Shown: positions 22,967 to 35,881 of the stretch, piece after piece
Layout of the letters: the number at the start of each line of letters is the position of its first letter
How positions within the stretch are numbered: position 1 is the stretch's first letter
Assembly (NCBI GenBank): GCA_035048815.1
Contig: JAUCBN010000043.1
Location: 12,713,001 to 12,777,000 of the forward strand
Direction of reading: 5' to 3'
From: Abelmoschus esculentus
Taxonomy: Eukaryota; Streptophyta; Magnoliopsida; Malvales; Malvaceae
DNA: 64,000 nt
The notes under the pieces: model-generated
Seen by the model: the letters and a program-made list of their open reading frames with translations, nothing else
Databases searched by the model: none
Told to the model about the DNA's origin: nothing
Program-made: the position numbers and the translations under genes

Positions 22967-25900
22967 ATGGCAATTGGGCAGTTTAAAGATGTCGAAAGTG
23001 GTGAAATCAAAGGGCTTGAAGATTTAGAGAAACCATTGATTGTTGTTGCAGAAGATGAGAAGATTGTTGGTGTTCATGGGAGTGGGGAAAATGATGGTGA
23101 TGAAAATGGGTCTATTTGGATGGTTTTGCTCTGCACTTTTGTTGCTGTTTGTGGCTCATTTGAATTTGGATCTTGTGTAAGTTCTTTCGCTTTGAATTTC
23201 TTGTTTTTTTTTATTGATTTTTCAGATTAAAATTTCCATGTTTAAACAAAGTTCATGGTATTGTTGTGCACATTTGTTTATTTTCTTTTGGCAGGTTGGA
23301 TATTCAGCTCCTGCACAATCTGCTATCAGGGAAGATCTTAATCTATCTCTAGCTCAGGTTAGCCTTACATTTACTGCAAACAAATTGCTATATATTTACG
23401 GATTTAAGATTTTAAATGGGAATGTGGGGCGGTTTGCGGTGTTGTGGCGACTTTTAAAACTGTTATGATGCGTCCGTTACGTTGTCTTGTGGCTGCACTT
23501 TAATACTGTGACATCGGTGTCTCGATCGATCACTAACTTGTTATTGGAATTTATTTTCCAGTTTTCGATGTTTGGTTCTATCTTAACCATTGGTGCAATG
23601 CTTGGTGCTGTCACTAGTGGTCCGATTGCAGACATGATTGGTCGAAAAGGGGTCTGTTCTGTTTCGAAATTAAATTGATTTTTTTTTTATTTTACAAACT
23701 ATAATTGTACTAAATTTCTGTAACTTTTAATGGAATCAGGCAATGAGATTATCAGCTGGTTTTTGCATCACTGGATGGCTTGCTGTTTATTTCTCCAAGG
23801 TTTACACTTGATTCTCATCATCTCAGAGATGAGATTTAAATTGTATAAAAAGTACCATAATTTGCATGGATCCTGTTACAGGGGACTCTTTCACTGGATG
23901 CTGGAAGATTTTCCACTGGATATGGCATTGGAGTTTTCTCATATGTGGTATTTTTTTTTCCTGAGAAAATATGCATTTCTTTATGAATATACTAAAGTTG
24001 CTAATAATTTTCCCAATAAACAAACAGGTCCCAATATTCATAGCTGAAATAGCGCCAAAGAATCTCAGAGGAGGGCTCACAACATTGAATCAGGTTAGAG
24101 AGCTCGGTAGAATCGCATGTGGTGGTTTAAATAGTGGCCGGAACTGCATATTCACCGGAATATTTAGCGGAATGCCGGATGGAGTGATTATAGCTTAAAT
24201 GCCCTTTCTTTCCATTGCAGCTCATGATTGTTACTGGTTCATCGGTGGCATTCTTAATAGGAACAATCATACCGTGGAGGGCACTGGCTCTAACTGGTAA
24301 TCCTAATTCTCCTTGAAGATTTTCTAATCGAAACCGAAAAACATAAAGGATTTTAAGACACTAAATGTTGGTTTTTGATTTTTGAAGGACTTGTTCCCTG
24401 CATGGTCCTATTTGTTGGCCTCTGTTTCATACCTGAATCTCCAAGATGGCTGGTAAACATTTCAATGAAAAATATCACATTCATATAAGCAAATAAAATA
24501 AGGATACATACATATATACACAGTGTATGATTGTTGATACATTGTTGATTGCAGGCAAAGGTTGGACACAACAAAGAATTTCATGTTGCTCTTCGGAAAC
24601 TTCGAGGAAAAGATGCCGATGTCACTCAAGAAGCTGAAGAAATTCAAGTAAATTTCTTCTAAACTATATATGCAGCCCACCTATGGTAATGTGACTGCTA
24701 AGTTAACCATTTTTGATGTCTCAACAGATGTACATTGAAACTCTTGAAAGCCTACCAGAAACTAGAGTATTGGATTTGTTTCAACAGAAATACATTCGTT
24801 CCGTGATGGTGAGTGAATCTATTCTTTAGCTCTGGTCAATTCCAGATTCTTGTTCAAGTGATTCCATTATATAGATTTTCTTCTTTTCTGTAATACGATT
24901 TTCAGATCGGAGTTGCATTAATGGTGTTCCAACAATTTGGAGGAATTAATGGAATAAGCTTCTATGCAAGTGAAACCTTTGCATCAGCTGGTAAATAAAC
25001 AGATCTTAAGAACTTATGCCTATGCCTTATTGTCATTAAGCTTTCATATTGAAATTTATTCTCTTTAAACAATTTCCAGGGCTTTCTTCAGGAAAAGCTG
25101 GAACTATAGCTTATGCTTGTGTTCAGGTAATTAACTTCCATCTCTAGTCGACAAGAAACTGCATGAACCGATTGAAATTACGCGGTTCGAATAAACAGAT
25201 TTAATGATATTTTCTTACTATATATATTTAGGTCCCAATAACTGTGGTAGGAGCATTGTTGATGGACAAGTCAGGAAGAAGACCATTAATAATGGTAAAA
25301 AGTTAATCCCAGAAATTTACTTTTACTTTCTTACATATATGAAATTTGATGGGAAAATTTGGGATGAAAATATACCCCACCATTTCCAGGTTTCTGCAAC
25401 TGGCACATTTCTTGGTTGCTTCCTGGCTGGCACTTCCTTTTATCTCAAAGTAAGCCATAATAATTGTCTATCAATGAAACAATTTCATGTCTTTGATTCA
25501 ACTTCTTGAACCTGTTTCATTGTTTTATTTGAACCAGGAGCACAATATTTTGCCTGAATGGATACCAATATTAGCTGTTGGTGGAGTCCTTGTAAGTAAA
25601 AATCACCCTACATTCTTATTACATGTATGTATATGTGTATATATATATATAGATATGTATAAATATTTAATTAAATTTCATTTTTTTCCCATTGAAATCA
25701 GATCTATGTAGCATCCTTCTCCATTGGAATGGGAGCAGTTCCTTGGGTGATAATGTCTGAGGTGAGCATTGGAACCCTGTTTTCAGCATACAGATTACAC
25801 TCTAAAAGCTAACAAAACTGAACCGATTAACCTGAAATGACCCGAACTTGATCTTATCGGTTTCAGATTTTCCCGATTAATGTTAAGGGAGTAGCTGGTA

Positions 25901-26205
25901 GTTTGGTGGTGCTGGTGAACTGGTTAGGTGCATGGACAGTCTCTTACACCTTCAACTTTCTCATGAGCTGGAGTTCATCAGGTGAATGAACTGATAAAAC
26001 ACACTGTCAACATGTCCAAAAAGACATGGAAATGGTTTTCCAGGCATGAACTCTGAAACATATTTTTCTTGACTTTTCTGTTGTTTCAGGAACCTTTTTT
26101 ATATACTCAGGATTCTCTTTCATGACAATCCTATATGTAGCCAAATTTGTCCCAGAAACAAAAGGGAAAACACTGGAGGAAATCCAGGCATGCATCAATT
26201 CATAG
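22967..26205 (+). CDS. ERD6-like monosaccharide transporter (MFS), 18 coding exons
   Basis: Exons: 22967-23176, 23295-23357, 23562-23651, 23740-23799, 23882-23947, 24028-24093, 24221-24296, 24388-24452, 24555-24647, 24728-24808, 24906-24990, 25080-25126, 25232-25294, 25390-25449, 25538-25591, 25702-25761, 25867-25981, 26090-26205. All junctions are GT-AG and the sum is 1470 nt, 489 codons plus stop. Visible family signatures: I-G-R-K-G after the second membrane segment, [43 protein letters not shown], and the C-terminal [13 protein letters not shown]. These mark a 12-segment sugar/H+ symporter-type protein of the plant ERD6-like subfamily, whose studied members act at the tonoplast in glucose export from the vacuole. 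The cytosolic N-terminus (about 50 residues) is acidic and somewhat long for the family. Substrate and membrane are inferred from the family only. Confidence 0.95.
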
Positions 26206-27117
26206 AAGACAAAGAAAAAAGGATCAATTCTTTAGCTACAAAGAAAAAATCTTTTCAGTTAGGACAGTGAAAATTTCCAGGTCAAGAAATGAAATGAAAT
26301 GATTGGATTCCATGAAAATTACTTCTAGAAATGATTATGCAGCTCTAGCAGTGATTTTAGCTTATTTTCCCATTGTTTATTCAATATATTTCAGTAGGTA
26401 TATTATATGATTTTATATTTTAGATCATTTGGTTTATTGCTATTAATGACTTTTTGTACGGGAAAATATCTAATGCATCGATAATAAAAATGATTTTTTT
26501 ATAAACACCCTTAATTTTAGGGTTTATGAATCTAATTTAGAATTGAATGGTTTATAATTTAAGGTTTAGGGTTAGAATTTATAGTTAGTGTTAAAATTTA
26601 AGGGTAATAGGTTAGGGTTTAGAGTAATATAGTTAAGGATTAAGATTTTAATCCTATAAACCCTAAAATTTAACCCTCAACTCTACATTCTAACCACGTC
26701 TCATAAATTCAAAACTTTTATACTTAAACCACTAAACATTAAACTTTAAAACTGAGATACTTATAATTTTATTTTACTATTTATATATAAAATAAAAGTC
26801 ATAAAATAAAAAAAAAATCAAAAACTGAGACTAATCGAATTAAAAACTAGTGATTACTAAATAAAAGTCATAAAATAAAATTATTTTATCAAAATAAAAT
26901 ATATTTTTTAAAAATTAACGTTAATATAAAAAATTAAAAACTAAGATTAATCGAACCAAAAATTAGTAATTACTAAAATAATTTACCGAATCAAATTACA
27001 CCCTTAATAGCATATTATCCATACAAACATGGATATAGTTTCTTCTGCTTCCTTTTTACTCTATTCCACTTCTAAGTTATCAATTAAATTGCAACATTTC
27101 CTATAAATTACTCATGT
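26206..27117. other. 3' flank and AT-rich region with degenerate TTTAGGGTT words
   Basis: After the transporter 3'UTR, 26500-26720 contains TTTAGGGTTAG, GGTTAGGGTTTAGAG and then the inverse AAACCCTAAAATTTAACCC. This is a loose foldback with telomere-like words, similar to 5124-5480. The rest is AT-rich without genes. Confidence 0.4.
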
Positions 27118-27312
27118 CAGGGGCGGAGTTAGAAAATTATTTTAGAGGTGTTATTTTTTTGAATTATATTTAAGGGGTGTCAATTATTTATAAATTAATG
27201 TTGTTTATTAATTTTTTTAAAAAATTATATATAAAAATTACATAAAAAAAATTGATCCAAAAATTTTAGGTTGTCATTTAACCACCCATCGATAAGGGTG
27301 GCTCCGCCCACG
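27118..27312. mobile_element. Small hAT-like MITE, CAGGGGCGGAG type (195 bp)
   Basis: CAGGGGCGGAGTTAG at the left and GGCTCCGCCCACG at the right are inverted ends. The flanks ACTCATGT (27110-27117) and ACTCATCT (27313-27320) match at 7 of 8, the hAT duplication length. No coding capacity. Confidence 0.75.
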
Positions 27313-27345
27313 ACTCATCTCCTATAAACGATATTTAAAATTTAG

Positions 27346-27951
27346 GTTTAGTTTGGCACTGTTTATAAAAAGTGCAGTTGAAAAAATAATTTTGAAAGTG
27401 TGATAGAAAAAGTGATTTTAGAAAGTTAAGTAGTGTTGGTTATTGATGTCAAAAAGGTGATTTTGAAAAGATAAAATGTTTATTTTGGACATGATATTAT
27501 GAGGTATAAGTGAACTTAAATTATAATAAAAATTTTAAAATTTTGTTAATGTTATGATTATTAAATAAATTAACTTAAATTATAATAAAAATATATTTTT
27601 TGTAAAATTTAATTTAAAAATATAAACTATATTTTAGATTATATACGAACATAAGAATTAAAAATTAATAATAAATTTAAAATAAATTACAAATAAAATA
27701 ATTTTATTCTAAATATAAATATTATAAAATATATATTATTTTATAATTATATATGTATAAATATTATTTTAACAACGTATTATAAGGGTAAATAAGTAAT
27801 TTTATATTCAAACTAGTTTATCCAACTCAAAAGTCATAAATTCTAGCTTTTTGAGTAAAAACACCGATTTAAAAAGTTCAAAAAATAACTAAAATCTAAT
27901 AAAAACATTTAAAAAAGTGCTTTTGATTGCTTAGAAAACAAGCCTTAATTA
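27346..27951. mobile_element. Possible MITE with AAAGTGC ends
   Basis: GTTTGGCACTG...AAAAAGTGCAG at the left is loosely mirrored by AAAAAGTGCTTTTGATTGC...AACAAGCC at the right, the style of a common plant MITE class. The interior is AT-rich. I could not find a target duplication. Confidence 0.35.
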
Positions 27952-30900
27952 CACTTCATAAACAAATACATGAGCTTTTATGAAACCAAAAGACAATAAT
28001 TAACCCAAAATTAATTAAAACTAAAAAAGGTTTCCATCTTTAGTAAACTTATCCAACAAATGTCAAAACCTCATTAATATTTTACCTTTGAAGCCAAGCG
28101 TTATCATTCAATATTTTAATCGGATGGTTACAATAGTATCTGTTTTAAAATATATTCTCGATCATTAAATATTAATCGTTTAATTACTATACTAACATTA
28201 TTGATACTCGAATCCGTAACCTCCAAAAATAACTATTTCTTTAATCATCGAGGTAGGATGGTTCGTGCTTGACGACGGTTAGATGAAAGACAAGATCTAA
28301 GGTTTGTATATATTATATAGCTCGGCAAAAAGTCCAAAAAAATAAATGATGTTTATTTTAAATATCTACATATTCGGATATCGGATATCGGATATTCGGA
28401 TTGAATATTCAAATATCCGATTATTAAAAAATATAATTTAATTAAACTAATTTTTCGATTTTGATGACTATATTTATGAAAATTTTAGAATTTCGAATAT
28501 AATAAATAATAAATTACTAAATACAACAATATTTACATTTATAAAAGTTTCAATGTTTTAACTTTTTGAATATAACAAACACTAAATTGTTAACTATAAC
28601 AAGATTTATATTAATGAAAATTTAAATTTTGGATTTTAAGATAATCCAAAACTTGAAATATTGTGATCCGTATCTGATCTGAAAAACTTAAAATTAGATT
28701 GGATATCAGATCCAAAAATAAAAATCGGATTGAATATCCAAAATTTTGGATTGGGTCAATGAATAATCGGATTGAATCAACAAGAACGAATATTTTTAAA
28801 CACCCCTTTTCTCATTGTCGAATATCGGATCAAATTTATTTTTTTTGGATATTCGGGTTTTTGGATCGATGATATAGTGATTCGTATCTGATTCGAAAAA
28901 AAATGAATATCCATATATTCAGATATCGGATGATCAAAAAATATAATTTGATAAAACTAATTTTTCGAATTTGAAGATTGTATTTATGAAAATTTTAGAA
29001 TTTCAAATATAATAAATAATAAATAATAAATTACTAAATACAACAACATTCACATTTATAAAAACATTCACATTTATAAAAGTTTCAATGTTTTAACTTT
29101 TTGAATATAACAAGCAGTAAATTGTTAACTATAACAAGATTAATATGAATGAAAATTTAAATTTTGGATTTTCGGATAATCCAAAACTTGAAATATTGTG
29201 ATCCGTATCTGATCTGGAAAATTTAAAATTGGATCGGATATCGGATTCAAAAATAAAAATCGGATTGAATATCTGAATTTTTTATCGAATCAACCATAAC
29301 GGATATTTTAAAACACCCCTTTCTCATTGTCGAATATCGGATCAGATTTGATTTTTTCGGATATTTGGTTTTTTTAGATCAATGATATAGTGATTCATAT
29401 CTAATCCGAAAAAAATGGATATCCAATATGCGGATATCGGATATTCAGATTGAATATTCAGATATCCGATTATCAAAAAAATATAATTTGATTAAACTAT
29501 TTTTTTCGAATTTGAAGATTGTATTTATGAAAATTTTAGAATTTTAAATATAATAATTAATAAAAAATAAATGACTAAATATAACAACATTCACATTCAT
29601 AAAAGTTTTAATTTTTTAACTTTATGAATATAACAAGCACTAAATTGTTAACTATAACAAGATTAATACTAATGAAAATTTAAATTTTGGATTTTCGGAT
29701 AATCCAAAACTTGAAATATTGTAATCCGTATCCGATCCAAAAAACTTAAAATTTGATAAGATATCCGATCCAAAAATAAAAATATGATTGAATATTCTAA
29801 TTTTTGGATTGGGTCAATAGATAATCAGATCGGATCAACCAGAACGAATATTTTAAAACACCCATTTTCTCATTATTGAATATCGGATCGGATTTGATTT
29901 TTTCGGATATTTGGGTTTTTAGATCGATGATATAGTAATTCGTATCTGATCCAAAAAAAATGGATATCCACATATTCAGATATCGAATATACGGATTGAA
30001 TATTTAGATATCCGATTATCAAAAAATATAATTTGAGTAAACTAATTTTTTGAATTTGAAGATTGTATTTATTAAAATTTTAGAATTTCAAATATAATAA
30101 ATAATAAATTACTAAATACAAAAACATTCATGTAACACCCTAAACCCGGGCTAGAAGAATGATTTGAATAAATTAAAGGTCGGTCGAATCAAATGTCATT
30201 TAAATTAAAAAGAATTTGAATTTAATTGAAAGAAAAGAAAACTAAAAAGGGGACCAAATTGAATTAAGTGAAAAATGAGAGGATTGCATGTTAGATTTCC
30301 AATTTCCTTAATTGCCCTTGGTCCTCTAATTGCCCATGAATTAATAGTAAGGGCAAAATGGTCCTTTTACACATATTATTTAGCAAACAAATCAGCCCAC
30401 TCTCCCCCCCTTCTTCTCCTCATTCACGTGGAAAACAAAAAGAAAAGTAGAGAGAAAGCTTGAAAGCTTTGCATGGTTAGGCTTTTGGTCTAGAAAATCA
30501 AGTTTAAGGGCATAGATAAGCTTCTTTTTCCATAACCTAAATAATGAAATCTTGAGTTCTTGGATTTAAATGCTTCCATGATGCTTTAATGTTAAATGTA
30601 AGGATTGCATTTGCTTGGGTTTTAGTTATTGAAGCATGGACAATAAGTTAAGTAGCTTGGAGTTTAGATTTTTGAAAATATTATATATGTGTAAATTGAT
30701 TTGATAAGTGATGAAAAAGGGGATTAGTTGATGTTAATTTTATGGTTGAAATGCTGGAAATTTGTAAGAATAAGATTGGAGTATGAATTGGAGCCATGGA
30801 ATATAAGTTAGACAAAGCTTGCCTAGAAATACAATTCCGGGTAGCCATCTTTGAAAAATTCCCTAGGTCGAATTTGAGGGAGTTAAGAGCTGAAATTTTT

Positions 30901-31685
30901 CAATAGCATACTTTCATGTATCTAGTTTATGTGAAAATTTACGGAACCTCAATCGTAATTTTTTAGATAAAGTTATAAGCCTTTCCGAGCAGTCCCGAAT
31001 CTAAACAGGTTTGATTCGAATAAAATCTGGCACTGATTGGGAAAGAATTAAAATGTTAGATTGATATATCCTTTTAGAGGGTCTTCTTATCTTTCCAATG
31101 AGGTAAAATGAGCTAAAATCGGATATGAGAACTTGGAGATATGATCGATTCTTTAAAGGGTAGCAAAACTGTCCCTAATGAACAAATGTGAATGTTTACA
31201 TTTGTTGAGCCTATAATCACTTGAATTAAAAGACTTTGATATGTCCTAATGAATTGCTATATGAATATGGTTTCCTAGAGAATCCAAGAAAAGAGGACAT
31301 CGAAGAAGAACAAAGGCTCGAGCTAGCTAGAAAGAAGGGTAAAGGGATCAACATCTTCAACCCTTGAGTGCTTGGAATCAATTGTGAGTGTGGCAAGCTT
31401 TAGGGTTAGGACCTAGGTCCTAACCAACCTATTTGTTTATTTGATTTGTCATTAAATTGGACTAATAATATATTTGATAAAAAGGGAAGGAGGATTAAAT
31501 GTTAAATGACTTGTTTGATATCATGATTGTATGTTAGATGATTAAAACTAGCTTAGTACATTTGCATAGCTCGGAAATACCGAAGTAAGTTATGGCACGC
31601 GGCTATGGATGCCAGGTATGTGAGTCATGCATGAGGCATGTTTATGATGATCAAATCATTCGTTTGGTAACATGATATGTATGTC

Positions 31686-31862
31686 TTGATAATAACACGA
31701 TATATGCTTTTAGTTTGATAGCTTGACATAAATGCTTTTGGTATAATAGAATGATAAATGCTTTTGGTTTGATAGCATGATATATGTTTTTGGTATGATA
31801 GCATGACATTAATGCTTTTGGTATGATAACATGACATAAATGCTCTTGGTTTTGATAGCATG
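31686..31862 (+). repeat. Tandem repeat of about 30 bp, about six units, in the solo LTR
   Basis: Units follow the pattern AAATGCTTTTGGTATGATAGCATGACAT with small variations. The minus strand reads as shadow ORFs rich in C-H/Y-Q-T-K-x-I/F. Confidence 0.85.
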
Positions 31863-32099
31863 TTATGAACATTGTTTGTGATAAGGAACTTGGTTAATAC
31901 AAATTGAAATATCAAATGAATATGAAACTCTGACTGAGCCTTGGTCGATAGTTGGTCATAGGTAGTACGGCATGCCTAGGGTCTGAGCTCATTTGTTAGT
32001 ACTTCGGTACTTTTGCCTAGTACTTTGGTACTTCTGTTTGATACTATGGGTACCTTTGATTGGTGGTTAGTCACCATTTGTAGATACCGTGGGTATCTT

Positions 32100-32172
32100 T
32101 TGTTAATACCTTTGTGGTACTTCTGTCAGTGCCTTTGTGGTACTTCTGTCAGTGTCTTCGTGGTACTTCCGA
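32100..32172 (+). repeat. Tandem repeat of about 23 bp, three units
   Basis: CTTTGTGGTACTTCTGTCAG is repeated with few changes at about 32108, 32131 and 32154. Looser GTACTTCGGTAC words precede it from 31998. Confidence 0.8.
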
Positions 32173-32519
32173 TGACTCGCTTACCTATCCTAACTATACC
32201 AAGGCATCATTTGAAACTAATCCGAAAGATTAAACTTAAGATATGGAAAGACCATTTGAATATGTATTTTCTTAGGAAGCATTTGAATTCGATTATGTAA
32301 TCGCTAATGAAGCATTTGAGATAGATTGTTGTTATAAATAGCATTTGATTATGGAATAATGAGCATTTGATTGAATATGTGGCTATAAGAAACTTTTAAT
32401 ATGATTTTGAATATGAAAGCTTTGAGAATTGATATTTGCTAATGAGACATAAGTGCTTAAACATGCTAGTTGGTACATGAGCATCTAATCGTAAAATTGG
32501 TTGTATGCTGGTGGCATAA

Positions 32520-32632
32520 TAGATATGATACATGATAAGCATGTTACATATGATACATTATAAGCATGTTACATACAATACATGATAAGCATGATACATA
32601 TGATACTTGATAAGCATGATATTTGTTGATTG
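32520..32632 (+). repeat. Tandem repeat of about 27 bp, four units
   Basis: GATACATGATAAGCATGTTACATAT-type units recur four times with point changes. Confidence 0.85.
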
Positions 32633-33387
32633 TTATCCTTTGCATGATTGATTGTGATATGGTTATGAATTTGATTTAATGCTTAATTGAAGCGTGTGAA
32701 CCTTGTTATATGTTTAATGTCTAAATTGGTTAGACTTAGGGCTGCCTCACTAAGTACCTCATAAGTACTTACCACCGTATGTTTCCACCTTCCCAAAACA
32801 ACAGGTTATCAAACCAAGGAGCTAGATTGAGATCGATCGAGGGCAAGGACACCAAGCAAGCCAAGTATGGTCTTTTGTAGTTTTTGTTAACTCCTAACTT
32901 ATAGTGGCATAGTGATCATATTTTGATTAGTTCCATGCTTATGAATTTGGCTCATGTTATGTATATGTTAGCCTTGATAATTGTAATTGGTATGTAAGAC
33001 TTAAGGCCTAGTGTGCTTAGGCTAGTTATATGCATTTTGAATTGTGGCTTATGGTTTGTATAAGTAGGCCTTGGTGATATGCATGTGATAGGTAAGTAAT
33101 TATTTTGATAAGAGAAACATGGAACTAAGTATGATAATACATGAACCTTAAGGCTATGTTATGGTTATGGTAGTGGCCATAGTGGAAATGTTTGGCATAA
33201 GGCTATCTTAATGTGAAATAGCATGAATATTGGCCAAATGAATAGAATTGGTTAGTTGATACTTGTTGCCTAAACAACTTAAAATTTGCCCCTTAAGGTT
33301 TGGGGATGGTTTGAGTCTAGATTAGAGGTCTTTTGGGATAGTGTACAAGTGACTTAGAAGCTAGAAACCTGCCAATTCGAGTAGGGG

Positions 33388-33655
33388 CATCGATACCAAT
33401 TCCATGGGTATCGATACCCCCTTGGCCTTAGCAACTTGGTTCAATACTTGGTTCGATACCAAGTTATCCAGTGTAATCGTCGATTCGATACTCGTATCGA
33501 TACCGAATTGTCCAATGAGCTCCTCGATTCGATACCCGTATCGAATCAGGTTACTCAGCCTTGGTCAACGAGTCAACCTATGTGACCCGTATCGAACTTG
33601 GGTTCGATACCCCTGTTTCAATACCTCTCTACAAGGATATCGATACCTCCTAGCC
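33388..33655. repeat. Second cluster of GTATCGATAC / GATTCGATACC words
   Basis: About ten copies of TATCGATA, TTCGATAC or their complements in 270 bp, for example GGGTATCGATACCCCC and CTCGTATCGATACCG. It parallels the cluster at 13908-14175. Confidence 0.85.
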
Positions 33656-34990
33656 ATTTCGGTTCAAACTTTGGAATAAAAAGAAAATGATTTGGTTAAT
33701 AAAAATATATTAAAGATCGCTAAACAATTTAAATATGATTAAAGGTATTAATTTGATCTCGATTGAGATCAAATATTAGGTAAATTATTATAGAAAATCA
33801 AGTAAGTCCAAGATCAATAGATAAGTGAATTGAATTGGAAATTTATAAATCGAAACATGTATAAGCTTAGAAAAAGTTTTAAATTGACCTTGAATTCGAT
33901 AAGTACAACATGTATTTGAATTGAAATGTGATTGAAATGAATACAAGTTTGGTTTGTTAAAGGTTTATAAATCCGGTCAACGCTCCCGTCTCCTAACCCG
34001 AGGCGAGGGTGTCACAATTCATATTTATAAAAGTTTGAATGTTTTAACTTTTTGAATATAACAAGCACTCAATTGTTAACTATAACAAATTAAATTTAAT
34101 GAAAATTAAGATTAAAAATTTCAATATTTTAACTTTTTGAATATAACAAACACTAAATTATTAACTAGAACAAGATTAATATTAATGAAAATTTGATTTT
34201 TAGATTTTCGGATAATCCAAAACATGAAATATTGTGATCCGTATCCGGTCCAGAAAACTTAAAATTGGATCGGATATCCAATCCAAAAAATAAAAATCGG
34301 ATTGGATATCTGAATTTTTGGATTGGGTCAATAATAATTGGATCAGATCAACCAGAACAAATATTTTAAAACACCCCTTTTCTTATTGTTGAATATCGGA
34401 TCGGATTTGATTTTTTCGGATATTCGGTTTTTTAGATCGATGATAAAATGGTTCGTATCTGATCTGAAAAAATGGATATCCACATATTCAGATATCGGAT
34501 ATTCGGATTTAATATTCAAATATCCGATTATCAAAAAATATAACTTGATTAAACTATTTTTTTGAATTTGAAGATTATATTTATGAAAATTTTAGAATTT
34601 CAAATATTATAAATAATTAATAATAAATTACTAAATACAACAACATTCACATTTATAAAAGTTTGAATGTTTTAATATTAATGAAAAATCAGATTGGATT
34701 TTTGAATATTTTAACTTTTTGAATGTTTTAAATATCAAAGTTTGAATGTTTTAACTTTTTGAATATAACAAACACTAAATTGTTAAGATTAATATTAATG
34801 AAAATTTGAATTTTGGATTTTTGGATAATTCAAAACTTGAAATATTGTGATCCATATTCAATCCGAAAAAATTAAAATTTGATTGAATATCCGATCCAAA
34901 AATAAAAATCAGATTGGATATTCGAATTTTTAGATTAGATCAATGGATAATCGGATCGGATAAACCAGACGGATATTTTTAAACACCCTG

Positions 34991-35881
34991 ATAGTTAATA
35001 ACATTTTGATTAATTAAACAAATAAAATAATTTTTTATTATATATATCCAAGATTTTAAATTATCTCTTCTAATATTATTTTCTCTATATTCAAACAAAT
35101 AATCTCTTTAAGAATTGATCGTTTACAAGTATTTTTTTCTCCGTATTCAAACATAAATTTAACCATTGAAGAATTTTAATCAACAAAAAAATATATATCA
35201 AATTTAATTTTACATAAGATTTAAAGTTTAAAGGTAAAATATAAATATTTAAAAATAAAAAATAAATTTATAGATAAATTATTTTTTAAAAAATTATATA
35301 AGAAACAAAAAAAATAAAAAAAAATAATATTTTTTTGGGATACTAATGCCTTTACATGATTCTGACACCGAATATAAGTGAATCTCTTGTAATAAATATT
35401 AATAATAAATTTAAATATTCAATGTAATTGGCATTATATTGGTCTTAACCATATCAATCAATAAATAATAATTTTTAATCAAACGAAATAATATTAAGAC
35501 ATATAACAAAGTGGCCTTTATTGAATTAGATTAATGTTACTTTAATTAAAATCTTATTTAAAATTTACTATTAAATAAAAACTTAAACTTAAAATTATAT
35601 ATTTCAATTGAAACATTTTGAAAATTCTATATCAAATTTCAAGAGCTTACTTGAATATATATTTTTAATAAAAAAATTAATATTTTTAAATGGTATATTG
35701 GACTAATTAAGCCTTATATCATCACTTAAAATAAGGATGAACATGAAATGAAGCATCATCTTGCACTGTAAATGCAACTTTTAACTGTTCTAAACTCTCA
35801 AAAAGTGCAACACAAATGCATTATTCAAGCCAAAGAGTTCCCATATTATGCATAACATTCAACTTACTTCGAATATTAAAA
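34991..35881. other. AT-rich intergenic region and 3' flank of the RING ligase
   Basis: Very AT-rich with no ORF above background until the stop codon of the RING ligase gene on the minus strand. The last 100-150 bp are probably its 3'UTR. Confidence 0.45.

Larger units (their letters stand above)
30131..34016 (+). mobile_element. Solo LTR of a Gypsy-type retrotransposon, 3886 bp, perfect 5-bp target duplication
   Basis: Starts TGTAACACCCTAAACCC and ends GCGAGGGTGTCACA, flanked on both sides by ATTCA (30126-30130 and 34017-34021). The surrounding tandem-array unit resumes exactly after it, which confirms the boundaries. No gag or pol frame is present, so it is a solo LTR left by LTR-LTR recombination. 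It contains three internal tandem arrays (31686-31862, 32100-32170, 32520-32630) and a GTATCGATAC cluster (33388-33655). Its length fits the long-LTR Gypsy lineages; the exact lineage is not determinable here. Confidence 0.85.
28365..34990. repeat. Head-to-tail array of about five 0.5-kb GATATCCGAT units, split by a solo LTR
   Basis: Equivalent points (ATATCNACATATTCGGATATCGG-like) recur at about 28365, 28908, 29417, 29962 and 34473. Each unit has the same order: GATATCGGAT words, an AT-rich core with TTTTAACTTTTTGAATATAACAA, then AATATTGTGATCCGTATC, then GATCCAAAAATAAAAATC, then TTTAAACACCCC. The spacing is 509-545 bp where it is not interrupted. The fourth unit is broken by the LTR at 30131-34016 and carries an extra partial duplication (34080-34200 and 34660-34760). 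A single unit in reverse orientation is the MITE that broke the BSD gene (56217-62458). Confidence 0.85.

Noticed and set aside
26500..26720. Interstitial telomere (TTTAGGG)n
   Set aside because: Words are scattered and imperfect, never two perfect units in tandem, and occur in both orientations.
31625..31915. Cys/His/Tyr-rich ORFs resembling a small secreted peptide
   Set aside because: Antisense reading of a 30-bp tandem repeat in the solo LTR.
33404..33679. 91-codon ORF
   Set aside because: Product of the second GTATCGATAC cluster; low-complexity and without domain features.
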